Source: Paracoccaceae bacterium (GTDB lineage Bacteria > Pseudomonadota > Alphaproteobacteria > Rhodobacterales > Rhodobacteraceae). Taken from it: a stretch of 64,000 nucleotides of DNA. The DNA lies in contig CACOXV010000006.1 of the NCBI GenBank assembly GCA_902631295.1, forward strand, positions 17,356 to 81,355, in the 5' to 3' direction. The notes beneath the pieces are model-generated. The model worked only from the letters and a program-made list of their open reading frames with translations. It searched no databases and was not told the DNA's origin. Every line of letters begins with the position of its first letter. Position 1 is the stretch's first letter. Shown here one piece after another: positions 33,797 through 43,412 of the stretch. The position numbers were made by a program, and so were the translations under genes.

Positions 33797-34570
33797 TCAG
33801 GTAAACTGTTTGCGTAGATTTCTAGTGCTCTCTGCCAGTAATACCATGTCTACCCCTACAGCCGTAAAAGAAGTGCCGGCAGAAATATAACGCCTGGCAC
33901 TATCGAAATCCAGAGTGAGTATTCCACATGGCACTCTAAGTGACTTCAATTTACTAATTGCATCCATTATTACTTTTACTACTTTTGGGTGATTTATTTC
34001 ACCGGGGTAACCCATGCTCGCACTAAGGTCTGCTGGACCAATAAAAACACCATCAATGCCTGGGGTTAATGCAATAGCTTCTATCTGCTCTATCGCCTCC
34101 GTTGTTTCGACTTGAACTAATAGACATATTTCTTCGCGTGCTTTTTTGAAATAGTTTTCGACAGACCCATATCTTGTTGCTCGGGTCATTCCAGCCATTC
34201 CTCTCGAACCATTTGGACCGTATGTTACAGATGATACAGCATCCTCCGCTTCTCGAGCTGATTGAACGTAAGGAAGAAGTAACGTTAGAGCTCCCATGTC
34301 GAGTATTCTTTTTATCAAAATGGGATCGTTTGCTGCTGGTCTTACGACGGCAGAAACATTTTCATATGCTTCTATCGATTGCAAACTGCTTTGAATTTCT
34401 ACAGTTTCCACGGGTGCATGTTCTGTATCAATGAGAACCCAATCAAATCCACATGTTGCTAAGAGCTCTGGTACTGAGTTTCCTGATATGGAGTTCCAGA
34501 TACCAAGTTGATGTACTCCATTTATTAAGTTTTTCTTGAAATTATTTTTTGGTAATTCCATTAGATTCAC
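33797..34570 (-). CDS. HpcH/HpaI-family aldolase
   Basis: Class II metal-dependent aldolase of the 2-oxo-acid type (4-hydroxy-2-oxoheptanedioate or 2-dehydro-3-deoxyglucarate aldolase). Features: QLGIWNSISGNS, the catalytic His in DWVLIDTEHAP (about residue 45), Arg in AVVRPAAND, Gly-rich GPNGSRGMAGMTRATRYG, metal Glu in VQVETTEAI and Asp in FIGPADLSASMG. Length 257 aa is normal. It starts 3 bp after the DMT permease gene, so the two form an operon, probably for uptake and cleavage (or export) of a keto-acid-like compound. Confidence 0.9.
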   Translation of the reverse strand: MNLMELPKNNFKKNLINGVHQLGIWNSISGNSVPELLATCGFDWVLIDTEHAPVETVEIQSSLQSIEAYENVSAVVRPAANDPILIKRILDMGALTLLLPYVQSAREAEDAVSSVTYGPNGSRGMAGMTRATRYGSVENYFKKAREEICLLVQVETTEAIEQIEAIALTPGIDGVFIGPADLSASMGYPGEINHPKVVKVIMDAISKLKSLRVPCGILTLDFDSARRYISAGTSFTAVGVDMVLLAESTRNLRKQFT

Positions 34571-34573
34571 CCA

Positions 34574-35458
34574 TCAATTTTTATTTATTTTTTCTCGCCA
34601 TATGATAACTAAACCTGCCGTAACTATGAAAAGAACACCAGGAAATAGTGTATCCAATGGGAATTCCCCAAAAACTACCCAGCCAAGCACAAAAGCCGAT
34701 ACTATTCCGAGATAGTTAAATGGTGCAATTGCCGAGGCTTCAGCAGCCCGATAGGCAATCATGAGGCATACAACACCAAATCCTCCGCAAAAAGACATTG
34801 ATACCAGCAAAATCGCATCTGAGTAGTTTTGAATTGGCGTAAAGGTGATTGAAAGGCTGGCGTATAAGCCCGCACCAAGAGCAGCTGTAGTTGCGGAATA
34901 TAAATACAAAATAGAGTTTGAAATTTCTTTCCTAAAACTACGAAGAGTGACTATAGATAGAGCATAGCAAAATGATGCGCCTATTGGCAGTATTGAATAC
35001 CAGTTAAAAATATCACTCCCTGGTTTTATTACTAGGAGTGTACCCAAGAAGCCAATAAAAATTGCTGCCCAGCGCCAGACCCCAACATACTCTTTGTAAA
35101 GAACTATTGCTAATATCACTATGAAAAACGGACCTGTCTGTCCTAAAGTTGCGACTGTTGCCAATTCTAGTTTACTTATTGCTGTGTAAAAAAGTAACTG
35201 AGCCAGTGCCACTATAAATCCACGAAAAAAGGCAAGCTTCCATTGCTTTATTTTATAATTTTGAAGTTTTAAAGATAATTCCGCCGTATAATATAAAAGT
35301 AATATGCTCGGAATTAGGCCGAGTGTGTTTCTATAAAAAGAAAGTTCTTCCGGGGAATAGGTGATTGAAAGATATCGAATATGCACAGCCATAAGGTCGA
35401 AACATATAATTGAGAGTATCAACCATGTTATTGCTTTAAATGTTCTTTTGTTAGCCAA
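34574..35458 (-). CDS. EamA/DMT-family permease
   Basis: Ten-helix permease of 294 aa. EamA blocks are YSPEELSFYRNTLGLIPSIL, TVATLGQTGPFFIVILAIVL and the second-repeat AEASAIAPFNYLGIVSAFVL with GWVVFGEFP. The start is TTG. It is the first gene of a two-gene operon with the HpcH/HpaI aldolase. An AT-only-like inverted repeat lies about 40 bp upstream of the start. Substrate unknown. Confidence 0.85.
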   Translation of the reverse strand: MANKRTFKAITWLILSIICFDLMAVHIRYLSITYSPEELSFYRNTLGLIPSILLLYYTAELSLKLQNYKIKQWKLAFFRGFIVALAQLLFYTAISKLELATVATLGQTGPFFIVILAIVLYKEYVGVWRWAAIFIGFLGTLLVIKPGSDIFNWYSILPIGASFCYALSIVTLRSFRKEISNSILYLYSATTAALGAGLYASLSITFTPIQNYSDAILLVSMSFCGGFGVVCLMIAYRAAEASAIAPFNYLGIVSAFVLGWVVFGEFPLDTLFPGVLFIVTAGLVIIWREKINKN

Positions 35459-35655
35459 GTTTGATGTGTCCAGATATGTGCATTGGAATTCTCTTAAAAA
35501 AGCAAATAACTTTTTTAAAATTTAGACATTAAGAAGTATATTTAATTCGACATATACAAATCGTTTAATATCTTCCAGTCGAATAAGTACTGCCTAAATT
35601 CTTAAAGCTTAAATTACATAAAAATATATTTGAATAGTTATTTGCAGTTTGAAGT

Positions 35656-35967
35656 CTACATTATCCAAATAGTTATTAATCCTGCTACTAACGTCGCTGA
35701 GACAGATTTTGTTAGATATGCAAATATAACGGCTATTGATGCGGCGACTAGTTTTTCTGCTTCATACAAAACTTCTTGACCATTAAAAGAAATAAGGCTG
35801 CTTGCTATGATTGCTGATAACACTGAAGTAGGCACATATACGACATATCGATTTAGCGATAATGGTAAATGAATGTTGGGAATGCCAGAAAACATAGAAA
35901 TGCGAAATATAAAATTTATAAATCCAATTAAAATCATAACAAACCAAATCATTTGTTGTGATTCCAT
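35656..35967 (-). CDS. azlD: AzlD-type branched-chain amino acid exporter subunit
   Basis: Small membrane protein with four hydrophobic segments and the AzlD pattern (SLNRYVVYVPTSVLSAIIAS in the middle, ASIAVIFAYLTKSVSATLVA at the end). AzlD works with AzlC to export branched-chain or similar amino acids. Two starts fit: ATG at 35967 (103 aa) or ATG at 35952, which forms an ATGA overlap with the azlC stop; both overlap azlC. Confidence 0.85.
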   Translation of the reverse strand: MESQQMIWFVMILIGFINFIFRISMFSGIPNIHLPLSLNRYVVYVPTSVLSAIIASSLISFNGQEVLYEAEKLVAASIAVIFAYLTKSVSATLVAGLITIWIM

Positions 35968-36674
35968 TTTTCGATGAAAGCACCCATCAAAATTCCTCCA
36001 AGAGCCGCAATAATTATCCAACTATTCCAGGGTAATGATTGGCCGCAAATAGCAATTAATCCGGAGGTTAGCGCACTAACGATAGTCGGAATACTCCGTA
36101 ACAATGGAACCACTATTGCTATGAAAGTTAATGGAATAGCAAATGCAAGTTCCCAGTTCTCTGGTATAGTAGATCCTGCAATCACTCCAATAATTGTAGA
36201 GATCTGCCATGCAAGCCAGAGCGTTAGACCTGCACCAAGCATGAAAAAATGCACTGGTTTACTGGTCCCATGGGCGGTAAATCGTCTTATGGATACTGCA
36301 AAGGCCTCATCGGTTAATAAGTAAGCAAGGATTATTCTCCATTTAAGATTCAATTTTTCCAGGTATTGAGCTACTGAAGTACTATATAAAACATGTCTTA
36401 AGTTAATCAGTGCCACTGAGCTCCCAATAACAATATAGGCAGACCCAGCAGCCCATAATTGTGCAAAAACAACCTGACTAGCTCCCGCAAAAATAATACT
36501 CGACATTAAGATAGTCTCAGTTTTTGTGAGGCCACTGCTAATACCAAGAACTCCAAAAACCAAGCCAAACGGAACAACCCCCAATAAGAGAGGAAGCATA
36601 GCGCTTACGCCTAAAAAAAACTCTGTTCGGTTCATTTTTCCTGATGTGAGATATTTTTTCGTTGTGGCATCCAT
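35949..36674 (-). CDS. azlC: AzlC-type branched-chain amino acid exporter subunit
   Basis: Inner-membrane protein of 241 aa with the AzlC features FFLGVSAMLPLLLGVVPFGL, SSIIFAGASQVVFAQLWAAG and NLRHVLYSTSVAQYL, followed by LTDEAFAVSIRRF. These residues are highly conserved in the family. It is first of a two-gene unit with azlD and divergent from the M20 amidohydrolase gene at 36756. Confidence 0.92.
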   Translation of the reverse strand: MDATTKKYLTSGKMNRTEFFLGVSAMLPLLLGVVPFGLVFGVLGISSGLTKTETILMSSIIFAGASQVVFAQLWAAGSAYIVIGSSVALINLRHVLYSTSVAQYLEKLNLKWRIILAYLLTDEAFAVSIRRFTAHGTSKPVHFFMLGAGLTLWLAWQISTIIGVIAGSTIPENWELAFAIPLTFIAIVVPLLRSIPTIVSALTSGLIAICGQSLPWNSWIIIAALGGILMGAFIEKWNHNK

Positions 36675-36755
36675 TAAAAGAAAATTTTAACTTGTGCAAC
36701 TCAGCAGTGCCTGACATTTTGGCTTATATAAATCAGTTTAACCTGGATGTAAAAA

Positions 36756-37925
36756 ATGCCCATCAAAAATCGATTTGCCGAATTATTTCCCCAGATTGCA
36801 AACTGGAGACATGATTTTCATAGAAACCCCGAATTACAATATGAACTTCCAAAAACTGCGGGTAAGGTTGCAGATTTGTTGAGAAAGTTCGGTTGTGATG
36901 AGGTGGTTGAAGGAATTGGAAAGACAGGTGTTGTTGGTATTGTTTGTGGTCAAGTTGATAAGTCGGGTCGTGTGATTGGCTTAAGAGCTGATATGGATGC
37001 TCTCCCAATCGCCGAAAAGTCGGGCGTCTCGTACAAATCGGAAATACCCGGTGTAATGCACGCCTGTGGCCATGATGGTCATATATCGATGCTTTTGGGT
37101 GCCGCAAAATATCTCTGCGAAACGAGAAATTTTGATGGAAAGGCAGCAGTAATTTTTCAGCCTGCTGAAGAGGGGGGCGCAGGAGCCAAAGCTATGATAG
37201 AAGATGGACTTGTCAGTAGATTTGGTATTGATGAGTTTTATGGCATTCACAATATGCCCGGTATTAAAACTGGAACATTTGCGATAAGAAAAGGGCCAAT
37301 AATGGCCTCGGCAGATCGTTTCAAAATTATATTGACAGGTAAAGGTGGACATGCAGGAATGCCCCATTTGGCAGTGGATACAACGTTGGTAGCTGCTCAG
37401 ATCCTTGTAAGTTTAAATTTAATCGTATCCCGGTCTGTCGACCCTTTAAAACGTGTTGTAATTACGGCTGGTACCTTCAAAACAGATAGTAGCGCACTCA
37501 ATGTTATAGCAAATACTGTCGAACTAGAGGGATCTGTACGGAGTTTGGATGAAGATATGCGTGATTTAGTTCAAGAGCGTTTGTGCGAGGTGGCAGAGGG
37601 TACTGCGGCTGCAAACCAATGCGACATAAAGATCGAATATGAGCGGGGTTATCCAATAACAGATAATAACGATGCAGCCACACAACATGCTATTGCTGTT
37701 GCATCAGCCGTGTCTGAAGTTGATACGGATACACCACCAATTATGCCATCAGAAGATTTTTCTTACATGTTACTTGAAAAACCCGGTGCATTTATTTTTT
37801 TGGGTAACGGCGATAGTCAAATGCTCCATCATCCGGAGTATATATTCGATGATGAAGCTTTACCATTTGGGTCGAGTTGGTACGCTGGGATCGTGGAAGA
37901 GCGACTTCGATTGAATTTAAAATAA
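36756..37925 (+). CDS. M20-family amidohydrolase (hippurate hydrolase-like)
   Basis: M20D amidohydrolase of 389 aa, similar in design to the one at 28083: WRHDFHRNPELQYELPKTAG, GLRADMDALPIAEKSG, MHACGHDGHISMLLGAAKYL with the metal Cys/His, VIFQPAEEGGAGAKAMIEDG with the catalytic Glu pair, YGIHNMPG and GKGGHAGMPHLAVD. Its substrate is likely an N-acyl amino acid. It is divergent from azlCD, so release of an amino acid and its export may be linked (inference). Confidence 0.92.
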   Translation: MPIKNRFAELFPQIANWRHDFHRNPELQYELPKTAGKVADLLRKFGCDEVVEGIGKTGVVGIVCGQVDKSGRVIGLRADMDALPIAEKSGVSYKSEIPGVMHACGHDGHISMLLGAAKYLCETRNFDGKAAVIFQPAEEGGAGAKAMIEDGLVSRFGIDEFYGIHNMPGIKTGTFAIRKGPIMASADRFKIILTGKGGHAGMPHLAVDTTLVAAQILVSLNLIVSRSVDPLKRVVITAGTFKTDSSALNVIANTVELEGSVRSLDEDMRDLVQERLCEVAEGTAAANQCDIKIEYERGYPITDNNDAATQHAIAVASAVSEVDTDTPPIMPSEDFSYMLLEKPGAFIFLGNGDSQMLHHPEYIFDDEALPFGSSWYAGIVEERLRLNLK

Positions 37926-38043
37926 TTTGTTTGCTTTATACCGTTAAAGATAAATGAGAAGTTAATATTATTTTATAAATTGGATTGATACTCTGCTGCC
38001 GTTGTGCCAATAACTAGTTGAAATTTAACCTTTGAGGTTTTTC

Positions 38044-38697
38044 ATGTCAGACTACGCAGCGCGTCGTCGGATGATGGTTGATACTCAAATCCGCCCATCT
38101 GATGTAACTAAATTCCCAATTATAGAAGCTTTTTTATCAATAAAGCGCGAGTACTTTGTGCCAACGGAAAATAGAGATACCGCCTATGTTGGGGAGCATA
38201 TTCAAATTGGAAACCATAGGGTGATTTTGGACTCACGAACATTGGCAAAGATGCTGGATGCAGTGGATGTAACTGATAGTGAGCTAGTTTTAGATGTGGG
38301 TTCAAGTTTTGGATATTCTGCTGCTATTATTGCTCATTTAGCTGAGGCTGTAGTAGCTCTAGAAAGTGAGGATAAACCAGCCGCTGAAATGCAAAACGCT
38401 TTAATTGACCATGGCATAGATAATGTTATTGTAGAACGAGGGCCATTGTTTGGCGGAGCAGCAAGTCATTCGCCGTATGACGTAATTTTTGTACAAGGCG
38501 GAGTTGAGCTTATACCTAACGAAATATTAACTCAGTTAAAAGAGGGCGGTAGAATAGTGGCCATTTTTATGCAAGGATCACTTGGTAGTGTCAAAATTGG
38601 ATATAAATTAAACAATGAAGTAAGTTGGCGTTTTGCTTTTAATGCTGGAGCACCTGTTCTGGATGGTTTTAAAAAAGAAATGACTTTCACATTTTAA
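38044..38697 (+). CDS. Protein-L-isoaspartate O-methyltransferase-family protein
   Basis: PIMT-like class I methyltransferase of 217 aa. The N-terminal RRRMMVDTQIRPSDVTKFPI and FVPTENRDTAYVGEH are the family pattern in alphaproteobacteria; motif I is LVLDVGSSFGYSAAIIAHLA (note the SSF instead of the usual TGT/SGS-G). The start is ATG 38044, with GAGG 6 bp upstream, rather than the in-frame TTG at 38032. It is followed by tolC, the usual alphaproteobacterial arrangement. Confidence 0.85.
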   Translation: MSDYAARRRMMVDTQIRPSDVTKFPIIEAFLSIKREYFVPTENRDTAYVGEHIQIGNHRVILDSRTLAKMLDAVDVTDSELVLDVGSSFGYSAAIIAHLAEAVVALESEDKPAAEMQNALIDHGIDNVIVERGPLFGGAASHSPYDVIFVQGGVELIPNEILTQLKEGGRIVAIFMQGSLGSVKIGYKLNNEVSWRFAFNAGAPVLDGFKKEMTFTF

Positions 38698-38737
38698 AAT
38701 TAGTGAATGCCAAAATAGTAGATAGTTGGGTAAAGAA

Positions 38738-40135
38738 ATGAAAGTTAGTTTAAAGTCTATAATAGCCTCAGTAACTTTTTTATTTTCTTCCATTCTTTCG
38801 CCATTAAATGCTCAGACTCTCTCTGAAGCGTTGGTACAGTCATATAATAATTCCGGATTACTCGATCAGAACAGAGCTTTGCTGCGTGCTGCTGATGAAA
38901 ATACGATTATAGCATCCTCTGCACTACTGCCCATTGTATCGTGGGCTGCTAATTTTTCAGGAAACTGGTCTGAAACTGACACTGCTGGTAGCTCGACAAG
39001 TGATGTCGTCTGGCGAGGTAGCGTTGGTTTAAACTCATCATTAACAATATATGATGGGGGTACTAATAAACTTGCAGCAGATGTAACAAAACAAAACGTT
39101 TTGGCTACGCGTCAAGGCCTTATAGCATTGGAACAAAAAGTTCTGAACGGTGCCGCAAGTGCTTTTATGGGGGTGCTGGAAGGGAGAGAAACAGTTAGGT
39201 TAAGGGAGAATAATTATTCCGTAATTCAAGAAGAACTGAAAGCTACCAGGGATAGATATGAGGTTGGCGAAATTACTAGGACGGATGTAGCGCTAGCAGA
39301 AGCTAGGCTAGCATCTTCTTTAAGCTCACTTTCAGCGGCTAAAGGGCAGTTAATTCAATCAGAGGCAGTTTTCAAAAATGCCGTTGGAATTTCGCCGCAA
39401 GCTTTGATTTCACCAACGGAAATGCTGGTTTTGCCAACAACGGTAGAAGAAGCGGTTTCTATTGCTTCTTCTTCGCATCCTGAACTAAAACAATTACAGT
39501 ATCAAATTAAAGCGAGTGAATTAACTCTACAGCGTATCAAAGCTTCTTCGAAAGCCAAGATGACCTTGAACGGTGATATCGGACTTTCAGATAGTGACGT
39601 TCAACCTGACACGTTACAAGCCTCTATTGGACTAAGCTTAAGTGGTACAATTTATCAGGGGGGTTCAGTATCTGCCAAAGAAAGACAGGCGCTTGCTAAC
39701 CTGCAGGCTGTTCGATCTTCACTGCATGTGCAAATGGATGCGATAGAGCAGAGCATATCTTCGTCATTTGCCATGCTGGAAGTTGCCAAGGCGAGTAGGG
39801 CAGCAATTGAGAAGCAAATACAAGCTGCTGAAGTTGCTTTTAATGGTGTGAAACAAGAAGCTTCCCTAGGGGCAAGGACAACTTTGGATGTTCTGAATAC
39901 TGAGCAAGAACTACTGGACGCAAAGTCTCAACTTATAAACGCAATTTATAACGAATATCTAGCTGCATTTGATGTTTTATCGGCTTCTGGTCTTCTGACG
40001 GTTCAGCATCTTAACTTGCCAGTAGCGCGTTACGAACCTGAAGAGTATTATAAATCTATTGTTAATAATCAGGACAAACGTTCTGAACGCTTTAAAGCTA
40101 TAAAAAATTTAATAAAAGAATTGAATAAAGATTAA
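38738..40135 (+). CDS. tolC: TolC-family outer-membrane efflux channel
   Basis: Trimeric outer-membrane channel for type I secretion and drug efflux. A signal peptide (ending PLNAQ, about residue 26) precedes two OEP repeats; TLSEALVQSYNNSG, the RYEVGEITRTDVALAEARLA block and the later QEASLGARTTLDVLNTEQEL are the diagnostic repeats. 465 aa from ATG 38738; a TTG four codons upstream is also in frame. It is 40 bp after the PIMT gene. Confidence 0.93.
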   Translation: MKVSLKSIIASVTFLFSSILSPLNAQTLSEALVQSYNNSGLLDQNRALLRAADENTIIASSALLPIVSWAANFSGNWSETDTAGSSTSDVVWRGSVGLNSSLTIYDGGTNKLAADVTKQNVLATRQGLIALEQKVLNGAASAFMGVLEGRETVRLRENNYSVIQEELKATRDRYEVGEITRTDVALAEARLASSLSSLSAAKGQLIQSEAVFKNAVGISPQALISPTEMLVLPTTVEEAVSIASSSHPELKQLQYQIKASELTLQRIKASSKAKMTLNGDIGLSDSDVQPDTLQASIGLSLSGTIYQGGSVSAKERQALANLQAVRSSLHVQMDAIEQSISSSFAMLEVAKASRAAIEKQIQAAEVAFNGVKQEASLGARTTLDVLNTEQELLDAKSQLINAIYNEYLAAFDVLSASGLLTVQHLNLPVARYEPEEYYKSIVNNQDKRSERFKAIKNLIKELNKD

Positions 40136-40149
40136 AAATTACCTAAATT

Positions 40150-40488
40150 TCAGGCTGCTTCAGCGTGATCTGTTGCTGCGCTTCGTCGTTCACTTTCTTC
40201 TCTTGAGAGAGCTACGGAAGTCCTCACGCCCTTCGCAACAAATTCCATTAACCCGCTAACCACCCGTTCATTTGGATCAATGCCGGCGCATGATAACACT
40301 TCCCGTCCATCGCGCGATCGTGCCCAACGAGCTATCTGCTCAGGACCATTTCCGTATTTCCTATCATCTGCTATTGCGTCGTCTAATGCTGCCAGAACAA
40401 CTGCTGCGAATAGCTTTCTAGCACGGTTTCCCTGCTCTGTATTAAACGCTGATGCGTCAACGAAATCTTTCATCTCGTCGTCCTTCAT
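40150..40488 (-). CDS. Small soluble protein conserved in Rhodobacterales-like bacteria (DUF6280-like)
   Basis: 112 aa, all helical and without signal or membrane segments. The run RKLFAAVVLAALDDAIADDR, then KYGNGPEQIARWARSRDGRE and SCAGIDPNERVVSGLMEFVA is very strongly patterned, and I recall near-identical proteins in Rhodobacterales, annotated DUF6280; that is memory, not a search. Base composition is visibly more GC-rich than its neighbours, which fits strong protein-level constraint. It is convergent with tolC (14 bp gap) and divergent from efp. Confidence 0.75.
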   Translation of the reverse strand: MKDDEMKDFVDASAFNTEQGNRARKLFAAVVLAALDDAIADDRKYGNGPEQIARWARSRDGREVLSCAGIDPNERVVSGLMEFVAKGVRTSVALSREESERRSAATDHAEAA

Positions 40489-40671
40489 TTTTTATTCCTG
40501 GCATAACGAGGCTTATGTATCAAAAAAACTGATTCGGGTAGCCTTAAATTGCATATCTAATATGACAATTTTGCATACCTTGTTAGTCTCTAGTATCCTT
40601 AACCTTGTCTGCTATCTTATTTGGAGATAGAGCTGCAGTCGAAACAATCAATAAATAGGTTATTTATCAAA

Positions 40672-41235
40672 ATGCCAAAGATAAATGGAAATGAAATAAA
40701 ACCTGGTAATGTACTTAATCATGATGGTGGACTTTGGGCTGCAGTTAAAGTCGATCATGTTAAACCTGGAAAGGGTGGGGCTTTTGCTCAGGTGGAATTA
40801 AAAAACCTTCGCACTGGAACGAAACTTAACGAGCGTTTTAGAAGTGCAGATAAGGTCGAGAGAGTTCGCTTAGAGCAAAAAGATCAACAGTTTTTGTATG
40901 AAAGTGATGGTATGCTCGTTTTTATGGATACAGAAACGTTTGAACAAATTGAATTACCGTCAGACCTGCTCGGTGAACGCAGACCTTTTTTGCAAGACGG
41001 TATGCAAATTGTGGTTGAATTTTATGACGAGGAGGCACTCAATGCTTCTCTGCCAAGTAAGGTAGTTTGTAAAATTGTTGAAACAGAGCCTGTTGTAAAA
41101 GGGCAAACAGCAGCAAACAGTTTTAAACCGGCGATCCTTGATAATGGGGTGAAAGTCATGGTACCGCCATTTATTTCTCAGGATGAATCCATTGTGGTAA
41201 ATACTGAGACAATGGAGTATTCTGAGCGGGCTTAA
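40672..41235 (+). CDS. efp: Translation elongation factor P
   Basis: EF-P relieves ribosome stalling at polyproline. The 187-aa product shows the KOW-like domain [20 protein letters not shown], then [15 protein letters not shown] with the Lys of the PGKGG loop that is modified in many bacteria (about residue 34), [20 protein letters not shown], and the C-terminal OB domains with [23 protein letters not shown] 40672 is the family start; the reading frame is open further upstream but without homology. Confidence 0.95.
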   Translation: MPKINGNEIKPGNVLNHDGGLWAAVKVDHVKPGKGGAFAQVELKNLRTGTKLNERFRSADKVERVRLEQKDQQFLYESDGMLVFMDTETFEQIELPSDLLGERRPFLQDGMQIVVEFYDEEALNASLPSKVVCKIVETEPVVKGQTAANSFKPAILDNGVKVMVPPFISQDESIVVNTETMEYSERA

Positions 41236-41246
41236 TTAGGCAAAAT

Positions 41247-42005
41247 TCAATCTTTTACTATAACCACTTTTTTCGAATTTTTTGTGGAGAGTATAGCGTC
41301 TTTATTCTTAAGTCTGACGTATGCTAAAGCGGACTTTCCATAAGTGGTCAGAATAGATCCTATCGACTTGCCATCTAAAAACAATTCCTCTCCATTTGGG
41401 ATCTCATGTTGGGAGATAATCTTTACCAACCCTTTGCGCAATTCTGTTTTATGTTTCATCCTTGCAGTAACTTCTTGACCTACGTAGCAGCCTTTTTTGA
41501 AATCGACACCGTGGAGTCTTTCAAACCCCATTTCCAGTATATAACTTTCGTCGGTTAACTCGCTTCCATATTCCGGTATAACGTAATCAACTCTCAATTT
41601 TGTCCAATTTACCAATTGATCAAATTTCTTCGCATCCTTGCTGTAAAAACGCCATCCTAACTTTGGATGTCTCGGATCACCGAAGGCTCCCTCAGGAGGG
41701 TTAGTTAACCCCAAAGCAACGCTGATATCTACTTCTTTAATTTCAACATCTGATCGCAGTTTGTAAATGTTCAATCTCTCAAATAAAGTTTTAGCCAGTT
41801 CTGAATGGACATCAATTCTCATCCCGTCTTCTATTGGAACTACAAAAAAATCAGCAATGTACTTGCCTTGTGGTGTAAGCAATGCGCAATAAACTAGTCC
41901 TTGATCTAATAAGTTGATGTCATTACTTACTAAATTTTGTAAAAACTTCTTACTATCGCTTCCTTTAAGCTCTAAAACCTTTCGATTATTAAGCGGCGTT
42001 ACCAT
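41247..42005 (-). CDS. ygfZ: YgfZ/GcvT-like folate-binding protein
   Basis: Tetrahydrofolate-dependent factor for Fe-S cluster assembly or repair. The C-terminal signature GVDFKKGCYVGQEVTARMKH contains the K-G-C-Y-x-G-Q-E motif that defines YgfZ, with the conserved Cys. The N-terminal part has LKGSDSKKFLQNLVSNDI and LLTPQGKYIADFFV. An AAGGAGC site 7 bp before the ATG marks the start. It is convergent with efp and divergent from the glycosyltransferase. Confidence 0.9.
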   Translation of the reverse strand: MVTPLNNRKVLELKGSDSKKFLQNLVSNDINLLDQGLVYCALLTPQGKYIADFFVVPIEDGMRIDVHSELAKTLFERLNIYKLRSDVEIKEVDISVALGLTNPPEGAFGDPRHPKLGWRFYSKDAKKFDQLVNWTKLRVDYVIPEYGSELTDESYILEMGFERLHGVDFKKGCYVGQEVTARMKHKTELRKGLVKIISQHEIPNGEELFLDGKSIGSILTTYGKSALAYVRLKNKDAILSTKNSKKVVIVKD

Positions 42006-42057
42006 TTCAAAAGCTCCTTTTTAAAAACTTACCGCACATTTACCATATGGAAAGCTC

Positions 42058-42738
42058 ATGCGTGCACCAATATCAATAGTAATTCCCACTTTGAACTCAC
42101 AAAAAACCATAAAAAAAACTCTTGTGAGTCTATTTGAAGGTATTGAGGCTGGTATCGTCAGAGAGTTAATTGTTGTAGATGGTGGTTCGAGCGATAAAAC
42201 AAAGGAGATTGTCTTGACTTGCGGTGGACAATTTATTGTGAGCCGGGCGTCTCGTGGTTTCCAATTGAGTACCGGTGTAAACTTAGCCAAAGGAGATTTC
42301 ATATTTATACTGCACAGCGACTCAGTACTTGAGATTGATTGGAGTAAAAATATAAAAAAATATTTCAATCGAGAGGCTGGATATTATTGTAGACTAGCAT
42401 TCGATACTAAGCACCCACTTGCTTTATTGACTTCTACTTGGGCAAACGTTCGATCAAAAATTTTTAAAATGCCCTACGGTGATCAGGGATTATTGATACC
42501 TAGAAAATTGTTAATGGAAAATGGTGGCTACTCATCTATCCCCATTATGGAAGATGTAGAGTTAGCATTGCGTTTGAAAGGAAAATTATTTGGTATGCCA
42601 ATAGTCATAACTACGTCATCTAGCAAATACAGCGAACAAGGCTGGTTCCGAAAAGGTAGAAAAAATATCTTTATTTTAATACGTTTCTTATTGGGAGCAG
42701 ATCCAAATAAGTTGTATAATGATTATTACCAAAGCTAA
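42058..42738 (+). CDS. Family 2 glycosyltransferase (TIGR04283-like)
   Basis: GT-A glycosyltransferase with ISIVIPTLNSQKTIKKTLVS, VVDGGSSDKTKEIVL, ASRGFQLSTGVNLAKGD and the acidic FILHSDSVLEID; then MPYGDQGLLIPRKLL and IMEDVELALRLK, the layout of the TIGR04283 subfamily. 226 aa. No membrane helix. Sugar donor and acceptor unknown. The last four bases overlap lolD, which runs the other way. Confidence 0.82.
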   Translation: MRAPISIVIPTLNSQKTIKKTLVSLFEGIEAGIVRELIVVDGGSSDKTKEIVLTCGGQFIVSRASRGFQLSTGVNLAKGDFIFILHSDSVLEIDWSKNIKKYFNREAGYYCRLAFDTKHPLALLTSTWANVRSKIFKMPYGDQGLLIPRKLLMENGGYSSIPIMEDVELALRLKGKLFGMPIVITTSSSKYSEQGWFRKGRKNIFILIRFLLGADPNKLYNDYYQS

Positions 42739-43412
42739 ATTAATTTTCCGTCATTTAACTTCACAACTCGATCCATCCGATTAGCTAAATCTAAGTTATG
42801 GGTTGCTATCAAAGCAGCCAAATTTGTTTGTCTAACGAATTTCTGCAAAGTTTCAAAAACTGATGAGGTGGTTTTCTGATCTAAATTTCCAGTTGGCTCA
42901 TCGGCCAAAATTATTTTGGGCTTATTTGCAAGTGCTCTACAAATTGCTACTCTTTGTTGTTCACCTCCCGAAAGCTCAGAGGGTCTATGATCAGATCTTG
43001 TATCGAGATTTACCAAAGCTAACAGTTCATTCGACCTTTGCTGAGCCTCTTCTGAGGAGACTCCATTAGAAAGTTGAGGTAAATCAATATTTTCCCTCGA
43101 TGAGAACTCCGGCAACAAATGATGAAATTGATAAACGAAACCAATTTCTTGCCTGCGTATCATAGTAAGTTGATTATCACTTTCGTTTTGTATTTCTGTC
43201 CCACTTACCAAAATTTTGCCGTGCAACGGTTTATCGAGTAGTCCAGCAATTTGTAGCAGTGTAGATTTGCCGGCACCAGATGGAGCAACTAAAGCAACTG
43301 TTTCTCCCGGAAACAGCTCTAAATTCACTCCTTTTAGCACTTCAATTTTATTTGCATTGCCCTTGGAATAGCTTTTCTCAATACCGATTAGCTCTAGAAC
43401 GGGTTTATTCAT
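42735..43412 (-). CDS. lolD: Lipoprotein-releasing ABC transporter ATP-binding protein LolD
   Basis: ATPase of the LolCDE complex that releases lipoproteins from the inner membrane to LolA. Walker A is APSGAGKSTLLQIAG (about residues 39-53), signature LSGGEQQRVAICRALA, Walker B KIILADEPTGNLD, and the switch His in IATHNLDLA. It overlaps the end of the upstream permease gene by 8 bp. Confidence 0.92.
   Translation of the reverse strand: MNKPVLELIGIEKSYSKGNANKIEVLKGVNLELFPGETVALVAPSGAGKSTLLQIAGLLDKPLHGKILVSGTEIQNESDNQLTMIRRQEIGFVYQFHHLLPEFSSRENIDLPQLSNGVSSEEAQQRSNELLALVNLDTRSDHRPSELSGGEQQRVAICRALANKPKIILADEPTGNLDQKTTSSVFETLQKFVRQTNLAALIATHNLDLANRMDRVVKLNDGKLI

Noticed and set aside
35494..35518. 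9-bp inverted repeat TTAAAAAAG/CTTTTTTAA upstream of the DMT permease at 34574
   Set aside because: Almost purely A/T in an A/T-rich gap, so chance occurrence is likely; it is not clearly an operator or a terminator.
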